DNA of 64,000 nucleotides from Ulva prolifera (GCA_023078555.1 CM041197.1:11195257-11259256), one strand, 5' to 3'. Shown: positions 23,976 through 36,600, counted from the first letter of the stretch. Notes: a model not told the origin generated them from the sequence alone. Numbers and translations: made by a program.

Positions 23976-25870
23976 ATGCTATCAAGCTCTCGTCTCGCGC
24001 GGGCATGCACGCCACGGCCATGTACCCAGCGCTGCTTGGTGACCAGGGCCACTTTCAACTCGTCTGATGTGAATCTCACCGATGTGGAGGCCGTTGCCGA
24101 GAAGGGCACCAACGCTGCTGAGTCCGCAGTTGACACCGTTAAGCAGATGTCCACGGAAATGCCGCAAGCGGCATCATCTCACATTAGCGGCATCGTGGAT
24201 CGAGTCAAAGGCATCTCTGAAGATCTCTACGCTGGGGCTTCGTCGTCCGTGTCCGCTCCCAGCGTCGACATGTCTCAGCTCGCCAGCTACTCCGAGAAGG
24301 CGTCCCAATTCTCCGCAGATGTGATGTCGCAATCATCGAAGCTTGCTGATAAACTGTCAGGGGCGATGTCAGAGCAGTTCGATGCGTTGCCGGAATATCA
24401 AGCTCAGCTGGCAGAGCAACTCGGCACACTGCGCGGCGTAGCCGAAGACGTCTTCGCAGACGCAGCGGACGCGTCCGGCGCAGTGTCCAGGCAGGTCATG
24501 ACGGAAATCGTTCCTCGTGTCTCCTCTGAGCTGCAGTCTTTCTCTCAGCTCGCGGCGGATGGCCATTATGCCGACGCCGCGACCTCCCCCGCTGGCATCG
24601 CTGCAGCTGGCGCCAGTGTCCTCTTGCTCGGAGGTCTTACTGCAGCGGCCTCCAGCTCCTCCCCCACTTCCTCTTCCCCTACATCATCGTCACCATCCTC
24701 CTCTCCAGCAGACAGCCGAGCATCAGCAGAGGCCTGGATAGCGCAGTGGCGCGCCAAGAACGCGCCACAGCAGGCCTCCCCTTCCTCCTCCCCTCAATCC
24801 CCAACCAACGGCTACGACAGCAGCAGCGGCAGCAGCAGCGACGACTCAAACAACCCAGCAGCAGCAGCAGCCAATCCCTCCAGCAACGGCGCGTTCTCCA
24901 GCAATGGCGCCGCGCCAGCCGCAGCCTCGGCCTCCCGCAGCATGGACATGACCATCGCCGAGTACGTCAGTGGCGATGCCTCCTCTGGTGACGACGGTGC
25001 CGCCGGCGGCTGGTACGTCACGTCGGACTCAGAGGCTGAGGACAGCCCGTACAGCGAAATGTACACTCTGTCCAATGGCGGCGGCGCAACTGCCACGGAG
25101 ACGGCCCCAGAGGTGCCTGCGCAACCACCTGCGCCTGTCGCCGCGTCCGGCTCAGAGTCCGGGTCTACAGAGACGGACACAGAGGCGTCAGCCGCCGGGA
25201 CGGCGACCCTGGCAGGTGCGTGTCGATGAGAGTCCACGCCACCATCACGATTGATTACAATCTGGGCACTGTCGCTTTCCATTCCGGCATTTGGAATTAT
25301 TATGCATTACGTGGATGCACCAAGCCGAATGGATATGTTATTTCGGTGTCGTTTCAATCTCCCCACCATATTTCGTCGACTGGCTCAACTCTCCGACCAC
25401 CGGCCCCGGTGCGTCAGGCCCATACAGAGCTGGCCTTGTGTGGCTTTTTCATCACGAGCGCATGCCGCGCTCATGGGGTGCTCCTGGTTGCACCTCCCCA
25501 TGTGCTGAGACACGTCGCCGCCACGCCACCGCCGCGAATGCATGCGGTCCACGGTTCCCTCTGTGCAGTGGAGGAGGCCCTGCTGGAGATCCGGTACTTC
25601 TCCGGCTGGGACGCGCCGACGATCCATGCATGCGTTGCGGGCGGCGAGTGGATGGAGTACGTGATGCAGCGCGACCCCGTGGCCGACGCACTCGTGTGGC
25701 GCGGCGCGCTCAACACCGCAGCGGAGCCGTTCGACTCCGGCGCGGTCGCCGAGTTCGTGATCACCGACGGCGCCGGCGACTGGGACAAGAGCCCCGACGG
25801 CGAGAACTACCGTGTCTACGAGTGCGGCACATACGCTCTGCGGGACGGGCAGCTGCAGCGCCTGGAGTGA
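23976..25870 (+). CDS. Plastid-targeted protein with C-terminal starch-binding domain (CBM25/53-like)
   Basis: Exons 23976-25215 and 25569-25870 (TGA), joined in phase 1. The chosen ATG gives MLSSSRLARACTPRPCTQRC then VTRA, a good chloroplast transit peptide with cleavage near residue 26; an in-frame ATG lies 42 bp upstream. Residues about 30-200 are amphipathic helix-rich and low in hydrophobics (DTVKQMSTEMPQAAS, VDRVKGISEDLYAG, AEQLGTLRGVAEDV), like apolipoprotein or LEA-type repeats. A short Ala/Gly/Leu hydrophobic segment follows (GIAAAGASVLLLGGLTAAA), then a long Ser/Ala/Pro linker. The second exon is a carbohydrate-binding module: RYFSGWDAPTIHACVAGGEW, AEFVITDGAGDWDKSPDGEN, YALRDGQL, matching the W..p.ihy, FV.tDG.g.WD.n and NY patterns of starch-binding CBM25/53. 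Probable role: attachment to plastid starch, perhaps bridging it to a membrane. No catalytic domain is seen. Confidence 0.75.
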
Positions 25871-27509
25871 GCGTACGTGTCACGTGCATGGGACGCATGC
25901 ATGGGTATGTGTTGACGTGGATGTGCTGTAGCGTTCTGTTGAGTTGCAGGGATCCACAGTGCGGGTTGTGCATGAGCCACGGCGTGGCGGCGCGTGGTTG
26001 GGCGGGTGCCGTGCACGTGCTGCGGCGTGATGCCTGCTGAGTGGTGACGTCGCGTCAGCTCTCTTACAACATCGCGTGCAGCGGTCGCCGAATGGCGGAC
26101 GGATGTCATGTGTTGAATGAAGGAGGCCGGCGGCATGTTACGTGCAGCGCACTCACAGTGCGCCCAGGAAGGGCTTTGGGGCGCTGGCGCACTCCGTCAG
26201 TTTCACACGGCGGAGTCCACGCCCTAGACCTGTGACATCTGTCAGGGTCTGACGGGGCAGAATGTTGGGTCGCAGGGGGGGGGGGGGGGGGGGGGGGGGG
26301 GCTCATTGTTTCATGTGTACGTTGTCTGCGTGGATGACGTAGGGGCATGGGGTAGGTGTGGGTGGCACATTGGTGCGCTGGTGAGTCGGCAGCCACTCCG
26401 TGCCTTTGGTTTTGTAGGTAATGCTTGTTTGCTGGGTGGCACCGCGGCACCCGGTGGCCTATGGTGTTTGCGCTGGTAGTCGCTCGACAGAAATTGCCAA
26501 GATCTGTTGAATGCTGCGTGCAGCGCTCTGGTGTCTGCGAGCGGAGCGGGTGCGAGGAGAACGGCGGCACGGCCCCGTGAGCGTGCCTTGGTGCAAGTGT
26601 GGCAGATCCAGCAGCAATCACAAGCATCCTCTTTCTCATTTTTCGGCGGTGCAGGTGCCGGAGGTGGCTCATGTCGCTGCGTGCTCGCACACAGCTGAGC
26701 GACATGCACGGCATGCACCCTGTGGGCATGAATTACGGCCGAGATGCGTGCCGCTGCTCCCCTCGCACCTGCCAAGCATATCTCAGGATATATTTTGCTT
26801 GTTGTGTGGGTGTTGGTGGATTGAGAGGCGTGTTTCCCAGGCGGCGCCGATGTATCTTTTTGCGGGAGGTTACCTCCATTGCAATGACGGCAAGAGACCA
26901 GGCTGACAGTGCTGCAATTTCATCGGGGCCCTTGCCATGGGGGGTCACCTGCGGCGATGCTTTGCGCGGGGTGTGACTGCCTGATATATTTCTGTGTACA
27001 TGTTTCTTCGTAGCCGGTGTTGCAACTGAGTGTGGCTGAGCTGCCACATGGCAATGGGTGTCCATGCTGTACCAGCTGCCTGTGGTAGGTGAATGGTGCT
27101 TTGGCTTCCATGCAAGCTGTGCCACGGCCATCTCAGCCTGAATGCCACTGTGCGGAACACTCCAACAGGGAAGAAGTTGGCCGTTTGGGTGATGGCCGAG
27201 GGGACCATCGTTGTTTGCCATATCATCACAGGTGTCTGGCTGCACCACCGCACATCACAGCCTACTGGGCTAGCACAATGATTCCCACAGCTGTAGTCAT
27301 TGCACACACGACAGTATTTGCGTTTTGCGGCTGTGTCAACAATGTGACTCAACACGCGTGTATGCGGACTGCATAAAAAAGACGGACCAGCGGAATGGTA
27401 ATCAGGGTCTGGCTGTATGTGAAACAGTGATTAACTCAGCAGTCCAGCTTCACATCGTGTTCATTCACACCACATCAACACAGGGAAGGTTGCATTTTTG
27501 CCTGAATCG
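25871..27509. other. Spacer containing a G27 tract
   Basis: No supported gene. A pure G run of 27 bases lies at 26275-26301. The remainder is GT-rich and resembles 3' flanking DNA of both convergent neighbours. Confidence 0.4.
26275..26301. repeat. Poly-G tract (27 bases)
   Basis: Uninterrupted G homopolymer. The exact length may be affected by sequencing. Confidence 0.9.
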
Positions 27510-29640
27510 TCACTTAAGCAACATGATTGCTGCATAACATCCAGCCATCATAAACAGGGGCATTGTACAAGTGAACACCAGGGCCAGTCTATGACCTTTA
27601 ACGCCATTTACCTCAGCCTTCCGCCTGCTTAGTACGGGACAGGCTAGTGTATCACACAGCCACAGCACACATGCATCTGTAAATTCACTCAAGTACTGAA
27701 AGCTCACATTCGGCTCATGATCGAAACCGATCTGGGAATCTAAGTCGATCGGTGGCTGGCCTCTGCGAGGCCAAGATGACCACCAATACCAAATTTCTAC
27801 GTCATCCAATGCACGGCACCTGGTCACCATGGCCAGCAGAACAGAAGGCACAGGCGGACAGGCATCATATACGTGCAGGACTTGAGAAGTTGGTGCCTCT
27901 GCAGTGAATGATACGGCGCTCCTGCCGCCAGCCCATGCCCAGTTCCGCAGCCTTGCTGCGAGGAAACGGAACAGTGTGACACCACTGCTGCCTATTCGGC
28001 AGGTTCCCGACCGACGCACAAGAGTGCTCGCAGCCACTGCATCCTGCCTGTGGAACGTGCTGCTACAGTTGCATCCTGCATATTGCTGCTGCATCGATAG
28101 GTGGACCCAGGGTGGAGGTCCAAGCAAACCTACGGAGTTGCATTGTGTGGATGCTGAGCACAGGCACCGAATTCATCTGTGCTATGCTGACAATCTTACA
28201 CACAGTGGACACGTCAACTCGACGTGCAAGCGCAGCCAGGTCGAAGCAGAACATGGTCCATCTATCGTTAGTCCATATGTGGCAACTGCTGTGCTCCAAA
28301 AACCTTCAGATTCGGACTGTGATCCTGATACAGAAGCAGCATGTGGGCATTTAGCACATACAGCAGTCCAGGGGACCCCGTCAGTAGAGTGTCAAACCGT
28401 GGCTCACCTCCGAACGAACGTCTGGCTGCATATATCCAATTTTCGAGCGCGTGTCAGCAGACGTCGGCCTTCCACCTTCACAAGAAAAAGGTTTGTCACT
28501 TTGATTTCCCGTCGTAAATGCCATGTTATCCAATGGCTGCTGTCCAGACTGTGACAAGGCACCAGCATGTTCCAGTGAGTCGGAGCCTCTTGCGGATGGT
28601 TGGGATGGGACCGTGACTCGGTACTGGCTGGGGCGGCTCCCCACAGATGTGTACATGCGAGAGAAAACACTCCGAGAAGACACCCGGGCTGGGGCTTCCA
28701 GGGAAATGCACTCAAATTCCAGCCCTGCATCGGTGTCTGGATCGCTGAGTCCATTCATGGTGACAGTCTGCAGATGGGCCGGAAACGCGAAATGCCGTAA
28801 GATGTGGCTCTGAAGCACACCACTCAATCCTGCAAAGTCCTCTAGTTGTTCTAGGGGTTACAGGGATAACAAAGCAAAAACCCCCTTCACGTACTGAAAA
28901 AAATCGACTAGGCACGCTCTTTACAAAAAGCACCTGTATGTGACTGATAAATGTGGCAGCCAGCCAGGACGACAGCCAGTGCCTAAATAGGAGAAAGCTT
29001 TACCTGAGCCTTGAAACCGCTGCATTGCTGAGTGACCATTGTGACTCCAGCAGGTAGAGATATCATTAGCGCTGGCGGACCTTTGCGGAGCTCCCTCGAT
29101 CCAGCCATGTGTTCCTGCTACGTCTCCCAACGTGGTTCGTTGTTGGACCGTACCAGCCCCCTTGACAGCATTGGATGGGAGAGTGACTGAAACGGTGCGA
29201 TGAGCCTTGATTGGAAGTATGAAGCCTGGAGCAGCTGGGTCAACATCTCTCACATGGAGAACAGCATGTACAAGGTCACCACCATGGCTTGGAGCGAAGG
29301 CGCGGAGCTCCCCAGAGCCTCCATCAACAGTGGCACTGGCCTTGCATGAACTGGAGTCGAGGCTGGCTTTTCGGTGGACACTGTGATAAATGGGTGAGTC
29401 CTGAGCGTTGCGGTCATTGTAGGACCGGACATGACAGATGCTTCCTGACTCACTGTAAGATGCACGTTCGTAGGAGTGTAAGCGAGTTTGAACTTTGCAT
29501 CCAGCTGTTGTGTGCGAGCGCATCCAGACCATGGCACCTGCACAGCCGCATTTGGTTGGCCAGTTTCCGGTCAAAGGACACACCATGCAGTCCACAATTA
29601 TCCTGGTGTGCACCATTAACAAACAAAGAAATCCTTTCAT
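27510..29640 (-). CDS. Probable uncharacterised multi-exon gene (approximate limits)
   Basis: Long open stretches follow one another on the minus strand: 29640-28921, 28827-28381 and 28127-27510. Protein-like blocks include VDGGSGELRAFAPSHGGDLV, VLHVRDVDPAAPGFILPIKA and TTLGDVAGTHGWIEGAP in the first, SDPDTDAGLEFECISLEAP in the second, and a hydrophobic C-terminal helix (LALVFTCTMPLFMMAGCYAA) just before the stop in the third. I could not fix exon borders, and they may belong to more than one gene. No family is recognised; the C-terminal helix suggests a tail-anchored or membrane protein if that exon is real. Confidence 0.35.
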
Positions 29641-29904
29641 TTATGATGTCAGATGCACTGCACTGTGGTGTCACAGGCCCTGTACCAGACTCTAGGTTGC
29701 AGGGCTATAAACACCATCAGACAGGATCTCGATACAGCAATGAGAGAGATGTACGCAACGTCAGGACACCAACTAGACTGCTTATGACTGTGAAAGATGT
29801 CAGCATGATCACCAACAAGACAGCATTTCAGTTGTTGAGAATCTATGGTGTAGGGCACAGAAAACAGTGCAGCAAGCGCCAAATAGATCTGTACTGGATT
29901 TCAT

Positions 29905-30590
29905 TCAATTGTTCAGGCATTCATGGGCGACACGAAAATCACGAACACCCACAGCTGTCTTGACGTATGTCATGATAGACTGGGTGCCACCACACTGCAG
30001 AGGGACTAACAGCACGGGACTACCAGCATCAAAGAGACGGATTCTTTGCTTTCATCAGATCCAGTCTGAAGCACCGTTGGAATAGGGCTGATTCATGTGC
30101 TGCGTGTGGAATTTCGACGAGCAGAGACCCCAGATAAACATAATATGAAACACACATTGCGAGGCCGACGCATGATACAGAGCATACACCAGAAGAAAGT
30201 AAATAATCATACTGTGAATGCACAGCATTGCGATGGGTAGATTCGAGTAGCCGGACAAGGACGCTCGTTGACCGACGTCTCAAAGCGCTGGTACAGCTCC
30301 ACCAAGTTCTGGTGAAAAAAACATAAACATTGCAGTAGTTGTCAAGGAAGTGTACCTGTTCAATGCTTAATGTCCAGAACTCGAGTGGGATTGGTCTTCT
30401 ACGTTGCACGCGCTCGTGCTGTGCCGACGACACGCACGCATCAACAGCTACTTACAATCTTGTATAATGTGGATATGTACATACTTTTGAGGACAGTGTG
30501 CTCGCTGAAAATTTCGGGCAACGAGACGGAAGGACCAGGTCGGTGCTTCCGGGGAGCTGGCCGCGCATAGACGACGCGGGAACGATGTAA
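29905..30590 (-). CDS. Uncharacterised protein, at least three exons
   Basis: Three phase-0 exons with good splice sites: about 30590-30456 (donor GTAAGT), 30308 to about 30190 (acceptor TTTTTTTCACCAG, probable donor GTATGA), and 29994-29905 (TGA). The peptide runs ...LPEIFSEHTVLKSMYISTLY, KINLVELYQRFETSVNER, ..., CGGTQSIMTYVKTAVGVRDF, RVAHECLNN-stop. The first two join as one amphipathic helical region. A very hydrophobic stretch in another frame at 30255-30130 may be an extra membrane exon instead of intron. The family is not recognised; the start codon was not fixed. Confidence 0.5.
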
Positions 30591-31269
30591 TTGTGCAACT
30601 GGTGTCGTTGGGATGCCAGCTAGTGCCTATACAGTTTCTTCACGGTGCCTATACACGTAGGCATCATGTGGAGCACAGCAGCACCCTCACCGCCACAAAA
30701 GGCACGACCTCTAACCGGGGCAGGCCAGTATAATCATTCCGCGACAAGATTCATGCGCAGTCCTCGTGTTATCGACTTGATCTTGGTAAACCAGATGCAT
30801 GCGACCATAGCTCAAATATATCGTGACTGAGACGGCCGATGCGTTGACAGCCGATTCTGGGTCTGGCAGGCGACATCACACTTGCAGTGTAGCTACGCCT
30901 CGCATTCCCACTTGGCGATACACCAGCCATACAGTTGCTTACATGGTGAGTTTTCCTTGTAGCAATGGGCTACGCAACATGGGCCAGACCCAGTTGCTAG
31001 ACCACTTTGCCCCACCGTGGCGGACACAAGCAATAGATCAGGGACCCACAGGCGCTTCGAATGAAGCAGGTAGGAACAGATGTTCGATATACAGGGCAGA
31101 CCGATTGCCCTGGGAGCAAGCAAGTTTGCCTCGCCCAACACTCGCACGCTTTCTGTTCAACGCCCGTTACAAGCAAGTTTACCGTTTTCGAGGCACACGC
31201 CGTTTACAACCCCCGTCTTCAAATGTAGCAGGCGCTGCGAAGGACGGCCGCATGTGGGACGTGCGCTAG

Positions 31270-32300
31270 CTGCGAAGGCATGCGCCGCAGCGTGAGCGAC
31301 CAGGAGCACAGCACATGGGTGGTCTGCTGCCACAGCGTCGGCACCTTGTCGCTGTAAAGCTGGAAAGTGAGCTCCACGCTGCGATAAAGGGTGGTGACCT
31401 GCATGGCAGAACAGCCGAAGTCCGCATGGGGCTGTGGAGCCACCTTGCCGGCGGCCAGCGCGTGCGCCACGAGCAACTCGGCTGCTGTGGCCTGGGCAGT
31501 GCCTGCCGCCAAGAGCTCCGACATGAGAGAGGAGTGGCAAGGGGCGGGGAGACAGTCGTGGAGGTCGCGGCAGGTGAGAGCACTGCCGCAGTGGCATGCA
31601 TGCATGGCATCAGAGTGAGCAGCTCGTGGGCATCGTTCGTACTCGGAGGCAGGAGCAGCACATGCCACGCCACGCGTTTGGGGTCCTCCACAAGATACCG
31701 TGTTCACCATATGTCGCAGTGGTGACTTGCGGACACCGGCTGAACAGAACTGAATTAAGAGCAGTACCCAGACACCAGTCCGTTTGTGAGAGACTTATGT
31801 GTGCCGGCACATGTCGGCACATCGCACCGGCGCCGGTCCGATGTGCCGACATGCAAGGGTGCTGCAGGGGGAGGTGCACGCAGTTCCGCAGCTCGGTCTC
31901 CTCCAGCGCCAGGAGCAGCTCTGGCAGGTTCCGCAGCAGCAGCCCCGGGTCCTTCGTGACCTCTGCAGCGGCAGCACCCCCCAGCGCATCGCACGCAGCT
32001 GCAGCAACGCCATGAGTACTTCCCTGCACATGCGCCATGTGGCGGTCGAGCGGCAAGCTCAAGGTCTTAGGACGGCGGCAGCTTGCGGACGGTTGCAGCG
32101 CGCGCGAGAGGGCGAGGGCGGGGAGGGCCTTGACGAACGCGCCTTGGTCCTCCGCCTAGTTCGAAACAGGTCAGCGTGGCCGCCCTCGGGGACGGAGGTG
32201 AGCGCATTGACGTCCCGAAAGAGCAGGTGCACGCCGTGAGGGCGGCAGGTGGCAGGTCGGTAGAAGAGGCTGAGGCGCTCCGGGTGCAAACACCCGACGA
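31270..32300 (-). CDS. Uncharacterised gene, helical Leu/Ala-rich protein (approximate)
   Basis: Minus-strand coding-like blocks: about 32290-32165 (RLSLFYRPATCRPHGVHLLF, RDVNALTSVPEGGHADLF), 32155 to about 31855 (EDQGAFVKALPALALSRALQ, then EVTKDPGLLLRNLPELLLAL, EETELRNCVHLPLQ) and about 31560-31300 (AGTAQATAAELLVAHALAAG, VTTLYRSVELTFQLYSDKVP). The second follows an acceptor-like ACTAG. The first two are in different frames separated by only about 40 bp, so either a very short intron or a frameshift lies between them. Leu-rich helices suggest a solenoid of LRR or ARM type, but no family motif is firm. A 44-bp palindrome lies in the next inferred intron. Confidence 0.4.
31810..31853. repeat. 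44-bp near-perfect palindrome centred on GGCGCC
   Basis: 22-bp arms (CATGTCGGCACATCGCACCG and onward) with a single mismatch and no spacer. It lies in the inferred intron of the minus-strand gene. Confidence 0.85.
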
Positions 32301-32430
32301 CCGCCGCTGCTCAGACTGGGGTCTTTGCTGCTCATACATGACTTCACACAGAACATCAGACGCATGGAGCACCGGTGACCATGGCAGCTGCCTCACAGGA
32401 CTGGAAGGGTATCCGCTACCCCACTGCAAT

Positions 32431-33145
32431 CCCAGCCGTGTGGATTTGCAGCACTCGACTGCACAGTGGCATCGCGAGCAGTACAGCCGCGCGCATGCAT
32501 GTCATCATGCATATGGTCGCCTTCAGCGTGTCACGATATCTTCAAGCCTCACACAAATTGTGAAAGACAGTGACATGCCACGTGCACAGCCGCTAAATGG
32601 TATCTGATTTCCTGTGCACATACATTTGGTGTGTGATGTACTTCGGAGGATCCCAGGAATTTGCGGCGCAACGCCGGGATCAGCATGCCACACAACACAC
32701 CGAATCCACAAATGATGTGCTCGTTCTCTGCGATGCGGTGCTCCACAGGCGGGCCCCGGCGGCGAAAAGCAAATTGCGAGCATGTCCGCCTGAGGCTTGC
32801 ATTTGGGGGTGCGGCTGCCTCCGTGTGATCTGTATATGTGTGCGACATGAGGGTTGCTGCGTGGGCTGCAGGCTGTGTGTTGTGTGGGTCACAAGGACAA
32901 TGCTGGAGAGGCCGGTAGCACCGCCCGGGCGACAAACAAACGTGCCATCGCCGCCATTGCGTGCATGACACCAGGAGCCAACCCACGCGTGGCCACGTCG
33001 AACCCGACCACGGCGTCATAGCACAGCACGACAACATTCTTTCGAAAGCACACACGAATCCGGTTCATCTGAATATGAGCATGCCATTACAGTCCTGTCA
33101 AACACAACCTCCCTCTTGCTCCCCCCGCGGCTATATATCACAGCA
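32431..33145. other. Spacer with a possible small membrane-protein exon
   Basis: On the minus strand near 32730-32610 there is a protein-like stretch, AENEHIICGFGVLCGMLIPA followed by LRRKFLGSSEVHHTPN, which looks like one transmembrane helix with basic flank. No splice context or start supports it firmly. Confidence 0.25.
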
Positions 33146-35355
33146 TTGCACTATCAGTGGATCTGCACATTTCAATTGGAAAAGCGAGCAACAAACGCGC
33201 TGCACTCGTCAGAATCCCGGCCATCAGGAAACCGATACACGGGCAGGCGCAGATCCTTCGGTGCAGCTAGCTGTGGGACGGCGTCACTAATGTGACGTGC
33301 TTCGCACAAATCACACAGCAGATGCAGCTGCGAGAGGCGTTCAAGCCCTGTGCATGCATCCAGCAGAGCCTCCCCACGGTGCAAGCTAACATGCCCCTCT
33401 CCGTGATCACAGACGCACTCCAGCGCCTTGAGCTCCGCCGCCCCCTTGCCAAGCGCCGGGCCATCAAGCCATGTGTGCTGTTCCCCCATCACGTCCTCAC
33501 TACCGCCTTGCAGCGCGAAGTGCGTGAGCTCCGTCAGCTCTGCCAGCACGGTCGCGAGCCCGTCTGTGAAGCCGTAGCCGCCGGCGAGCGATACCCCAAA
33601 CAAGCAGCTGAGGTTCAGCTTGCGCAGCTGCGTGCAGGTGCGTAACACACGCATGAGCCCAGACCACGCACGGCGCACTGGTTCACGCGTGCATGAATCA
33701 TCGACGAAGTCACTCCCGTCCTCCGCCAGCACGACATTGAGGCTCGTTAACGACCCAGCGCACGGCTGTATGCAGTCGACGGAGATGCGGAGGGCCGACT
33801 CCGGGCATGCGGTCCCGACCGCCACCTCTTGCAGCGGTGGAAACGCGCTCCCCGCTGCGCATGGTGTGCCCCCGACGTCGACCGAGTCCAGGCTCTTGTT
33901 GGTGGGAGTGCGCCGTTGAAGGCGAGCCGCCGGAGCGCCGGGAAGTGCACCTGCGTCAGTTGTGCTAGGAGCGCTCGCACCGAGACCTTCGCGACTGAAG
34001 GCGTGAAGTGGATGCTGGTCAGGGCGGGCGCGGAGAGGAGCGGGAGAAGCGCGCGAGCAACACTGGCGCGTGTGCCGTCCTTGAATCCCGACTGAACGTC
34101 GTCGGAGATGGGGGCGCGCTCTTCAATCTCCAGGGTTTGGAGGGCCGGGAGTGAGGCCGGGGAAGCCGCGAGGCGTACATACCTTTGCAGAGCCAGCTGT
34201 GCGGACGCCGCGCGGCGGTTGATCACGATGGCGATGGAGAGGGTGCTGAGGGTGGGGAGGAGGGCGAGGGCGCCAGCGAGCTCCGCACAGCCGCCGGGGT
34301 GGGCATCAAAGGCGATTTCGAGGTCGACGAGGCGCGGCAGGGCCGCCAGCGCAAGGCACGTAGTGAAGTTGCGCAGCCACTGCGGCTGGAAGCGCGGGGC
34401 GGTCAGCGCGATGGAGGTGAGGGAGGGGTGCGCGGAGGCGGCGCGCGCGCAGAGGGCGCCGGTGGCGGTAGCGTACGGATGTGCCTCCACATCGGGGTCG
34501 TCATCCTCGTCAGCATACGTCGAGTCACTCAAATCCGCCACCGGAACGAGCTCAAGCGTGGTGAGGCCCGGGGCGGGCATGCTCACGGCGCCGCGCGGGC
34601 AGATGCATGAGCACCCACCTGGGCTTGCTCGGCATCTATGTTCAGGGTCCCGCCATTGGCGGCTGCGGCGATGGCGTCGGTGTGGAGCGGCGGAGGTAGG
34701 AGTGTAAGTGCAAATGCCATGGACTGGCTTGCGAGGTAGGCCAGGAAGACGCGGCGCAGGAGGTGGGGGGGGAGGCGGAGGAGGGCAGCCAGCATGACAT
34801 CTGCGCGGAGGACATCATCCCAGTCGGTCTCCACAGCCATGCCCGCGAGGGATTCTACCCATGCGGCGTTGTCCTGGTCGCCAAGCGCGTCTGGATCCGT
34901 AGCGGGCATGGCTGTTGGTATTGGCAGGAACAGCCGGGAGGGGCTAGTGCAGGAGTTCAAATGCTGCCTCCAGCAGCTGTGAGTCATACTGTGCAAGACA
35001 TTCTGAAACATTCCGGAGTCTGGCAGATTGATCATCAGGCTAATTAGCCCGGCAACTGCTACTTGGAAAAACAACCTGCGCTTCACAGCCAGGCGAACAC
35101 GTCACCGCCCACTTTGCAACCTGGTTCTGTCGACACAGCTCAACAGTCTGTACACGTGCTACTCGAATTAAATTTCACAGGTGCACACGCTGCAACGGAA
35201 GGGCCATGAATGCTTGCGCTGTTATTCTGGTGCTGCTCAGCTGGACTGCATCGCGCATCAGGCCCGCCATGTACTGCAACACCACACCTATGGACGAGTT
35301 GCAACGCTCCTCATCAACGCGTTTACGTCGTACAGCATGCGGCTGTCGTGGTGAT
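33146..35355. repeat. Segmental duplication, copy A
   Basis: The block from ATCAGTGGATCTGCA (33152) to CGGCTGTCGTGG (about 35350) is matched by 48276-57143 minus the CACTA insertion. It includes the LRR gene and the short exon upstream of it. Confidence 0.85.
33172..34909 (-). pseudogene. LRR protein gene, copy A (frameshifted)
   Basis: Leucine-rich repeat protein of the ribonuclease-inhibitor type. Read from the ATG at 34909 (MPATDPDALGD): an N-terminal helical part (MLAALLRLPPHLLRRVFLAY), a variable acidic loop (ADEDDDPDVEAHPY), then irregular LRRs (LPALQTLEIEERAPISDDV, FPALRRLAFNG, LRKLNLSCLFGVSLAGGYGF, LTELTHFALQGGSED, LERLSQLHLLCDLCEARHIS) to the stop at 33172. Compared with copy B (48295-56678), copy A has extra bases near 34580-34605 and lacks one base near 33905, so its frame breaks twice. 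Otherwise the two copies are nearly identical. Without the frameshifts the length would be about 575 residues. Both breaks could be sequencing errors, in which case copy A is an intact single-exon gene. Confidence 0.7.
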
Positions 35356-35754
35356 CACTCGAACCTTCACGGAACGAGGACTCACCTTCAGCACAGCCAC
35401 TAGCTTATCCGGGTGAAAGTCAATGTCAAAAACGCTTGCTGCTTGCCAGAGACTGATGTCCTGCGGAGAGATCTTGCCTGGAAGGGACGCCAGCCCTTCC
35501 GTGGTCTTGATTCCTGAGAGAAGCCCTGATCGCTTCACGGCCTTTGCCGTCACGCAGTTACCCACCACGACTGCATTATCTTGGTTATCGGACGATTTCT
35601 CGTCCTCGATCAGAGCGATGTAGCTTCGTTTCTTGCCCTGTGAGGTTTCCATGGGTGGCACAATCGCTCTGGACTGCTTTGAATACTCTGCGTCAGAGAG
35701 AAAAGAAAAAGTAGAAGCGATGCTTTCAGAATGAGCGATCTGGATGAATGTCAT
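35100..35754 (-). CDS. Uncharacterised two-exon gene upstream of LRR copy A
   Basis: The first exon starts at the ATG at 35754 (MTFIQIAHSESIASTFSFLS) and runs to VFDIDFHPDKLVAVLK, followed by a good donor (GTGAGTCC) at about 35386. A second exon after a GTGTTGCAG acceptor (about 35276) reads YMAGLMRDAVQLSSTRITAQ, AFMALPLQRVHL, then a TGA. The second exon is conserved in the duplicate at 56950-57070, where it reads on without that stop (QHAHLRNLICVARVQTVELC). The duplicate lacks the first exon because the duplication ends there. The family is not recognised. Confidence 0.45.
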
Positions 35755-35759
35755 TTGAA

Positions 35760-36600
35760 CGGTGGATAGGCAGCATTGCCAGCTGTCGCAGGATCAGTCA
35801 AAGAGACTCGAGGCACTGGTAGACATTCACGTATGCCTCTGGCCACATTCGGCGAGTGTGACATGCATAACCCGAGAGTATCACAGCCAGCTGAGCTACA
35901 ACGACAGATCTAGAGTGTCAAATAGCCACTCACGACATATGACAGCTGGATGTAGCCGTTCTGCACTCAGCTTTGCGCAACAAACTCATTCATATACCAA
36001 ATTCTGTTGCCTGCTAGCAAGTGTGGAGATGCCACACGGCCCTGTACCCCTGGTCCATCACATCTGATATCAGGGCGTTCAAACGAAAGCTACATCGATT
36101 GACAATCTATCTGCACGTCACATAGCAACCCTGCGTCAGTCACCTGCACACGAGCAGCACCTAACCAGCATGCAATTGGAAACTTTGCAATGGCAATACC
36201 AATTCTCCAGTGACATGTCATGACAGCAGACTCGGAGACCGACTGTTGCCTCTCAAGTGTGAGCGGACCACAGATTTATGTGTAAGTGCCTAATTGCCTT
36301 CATCCACTGCCTTAGGGCAGCACCCATGCATGCGTCACATTCCGCTCCGAGCGCGTGTCACCGCAACTGTAGGAACCATAACAGGCTCTGCTCTCATTGA
36401 ACATGCATGCAGTGCAGGCATGATGCGCACCGGTACCCCCCCCCACACATCACTGCTACCAATGGAGACCACATGTGAATCTCACACGATCAAAATTTCG
36501 ATCCAGGAACACGCAAAAGGTCTGCAGGCACACTGCGTGCCAGTGGGCACGCCCCCACGCATGAGCTTGGCATCAGCTTCGAAATGACATGTTGTGAGTT
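35760..36600. other. Spacer without supported gene
   Basis: AT-richer DNA; no motif-bearing frame seen. Confidence 0.4.
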
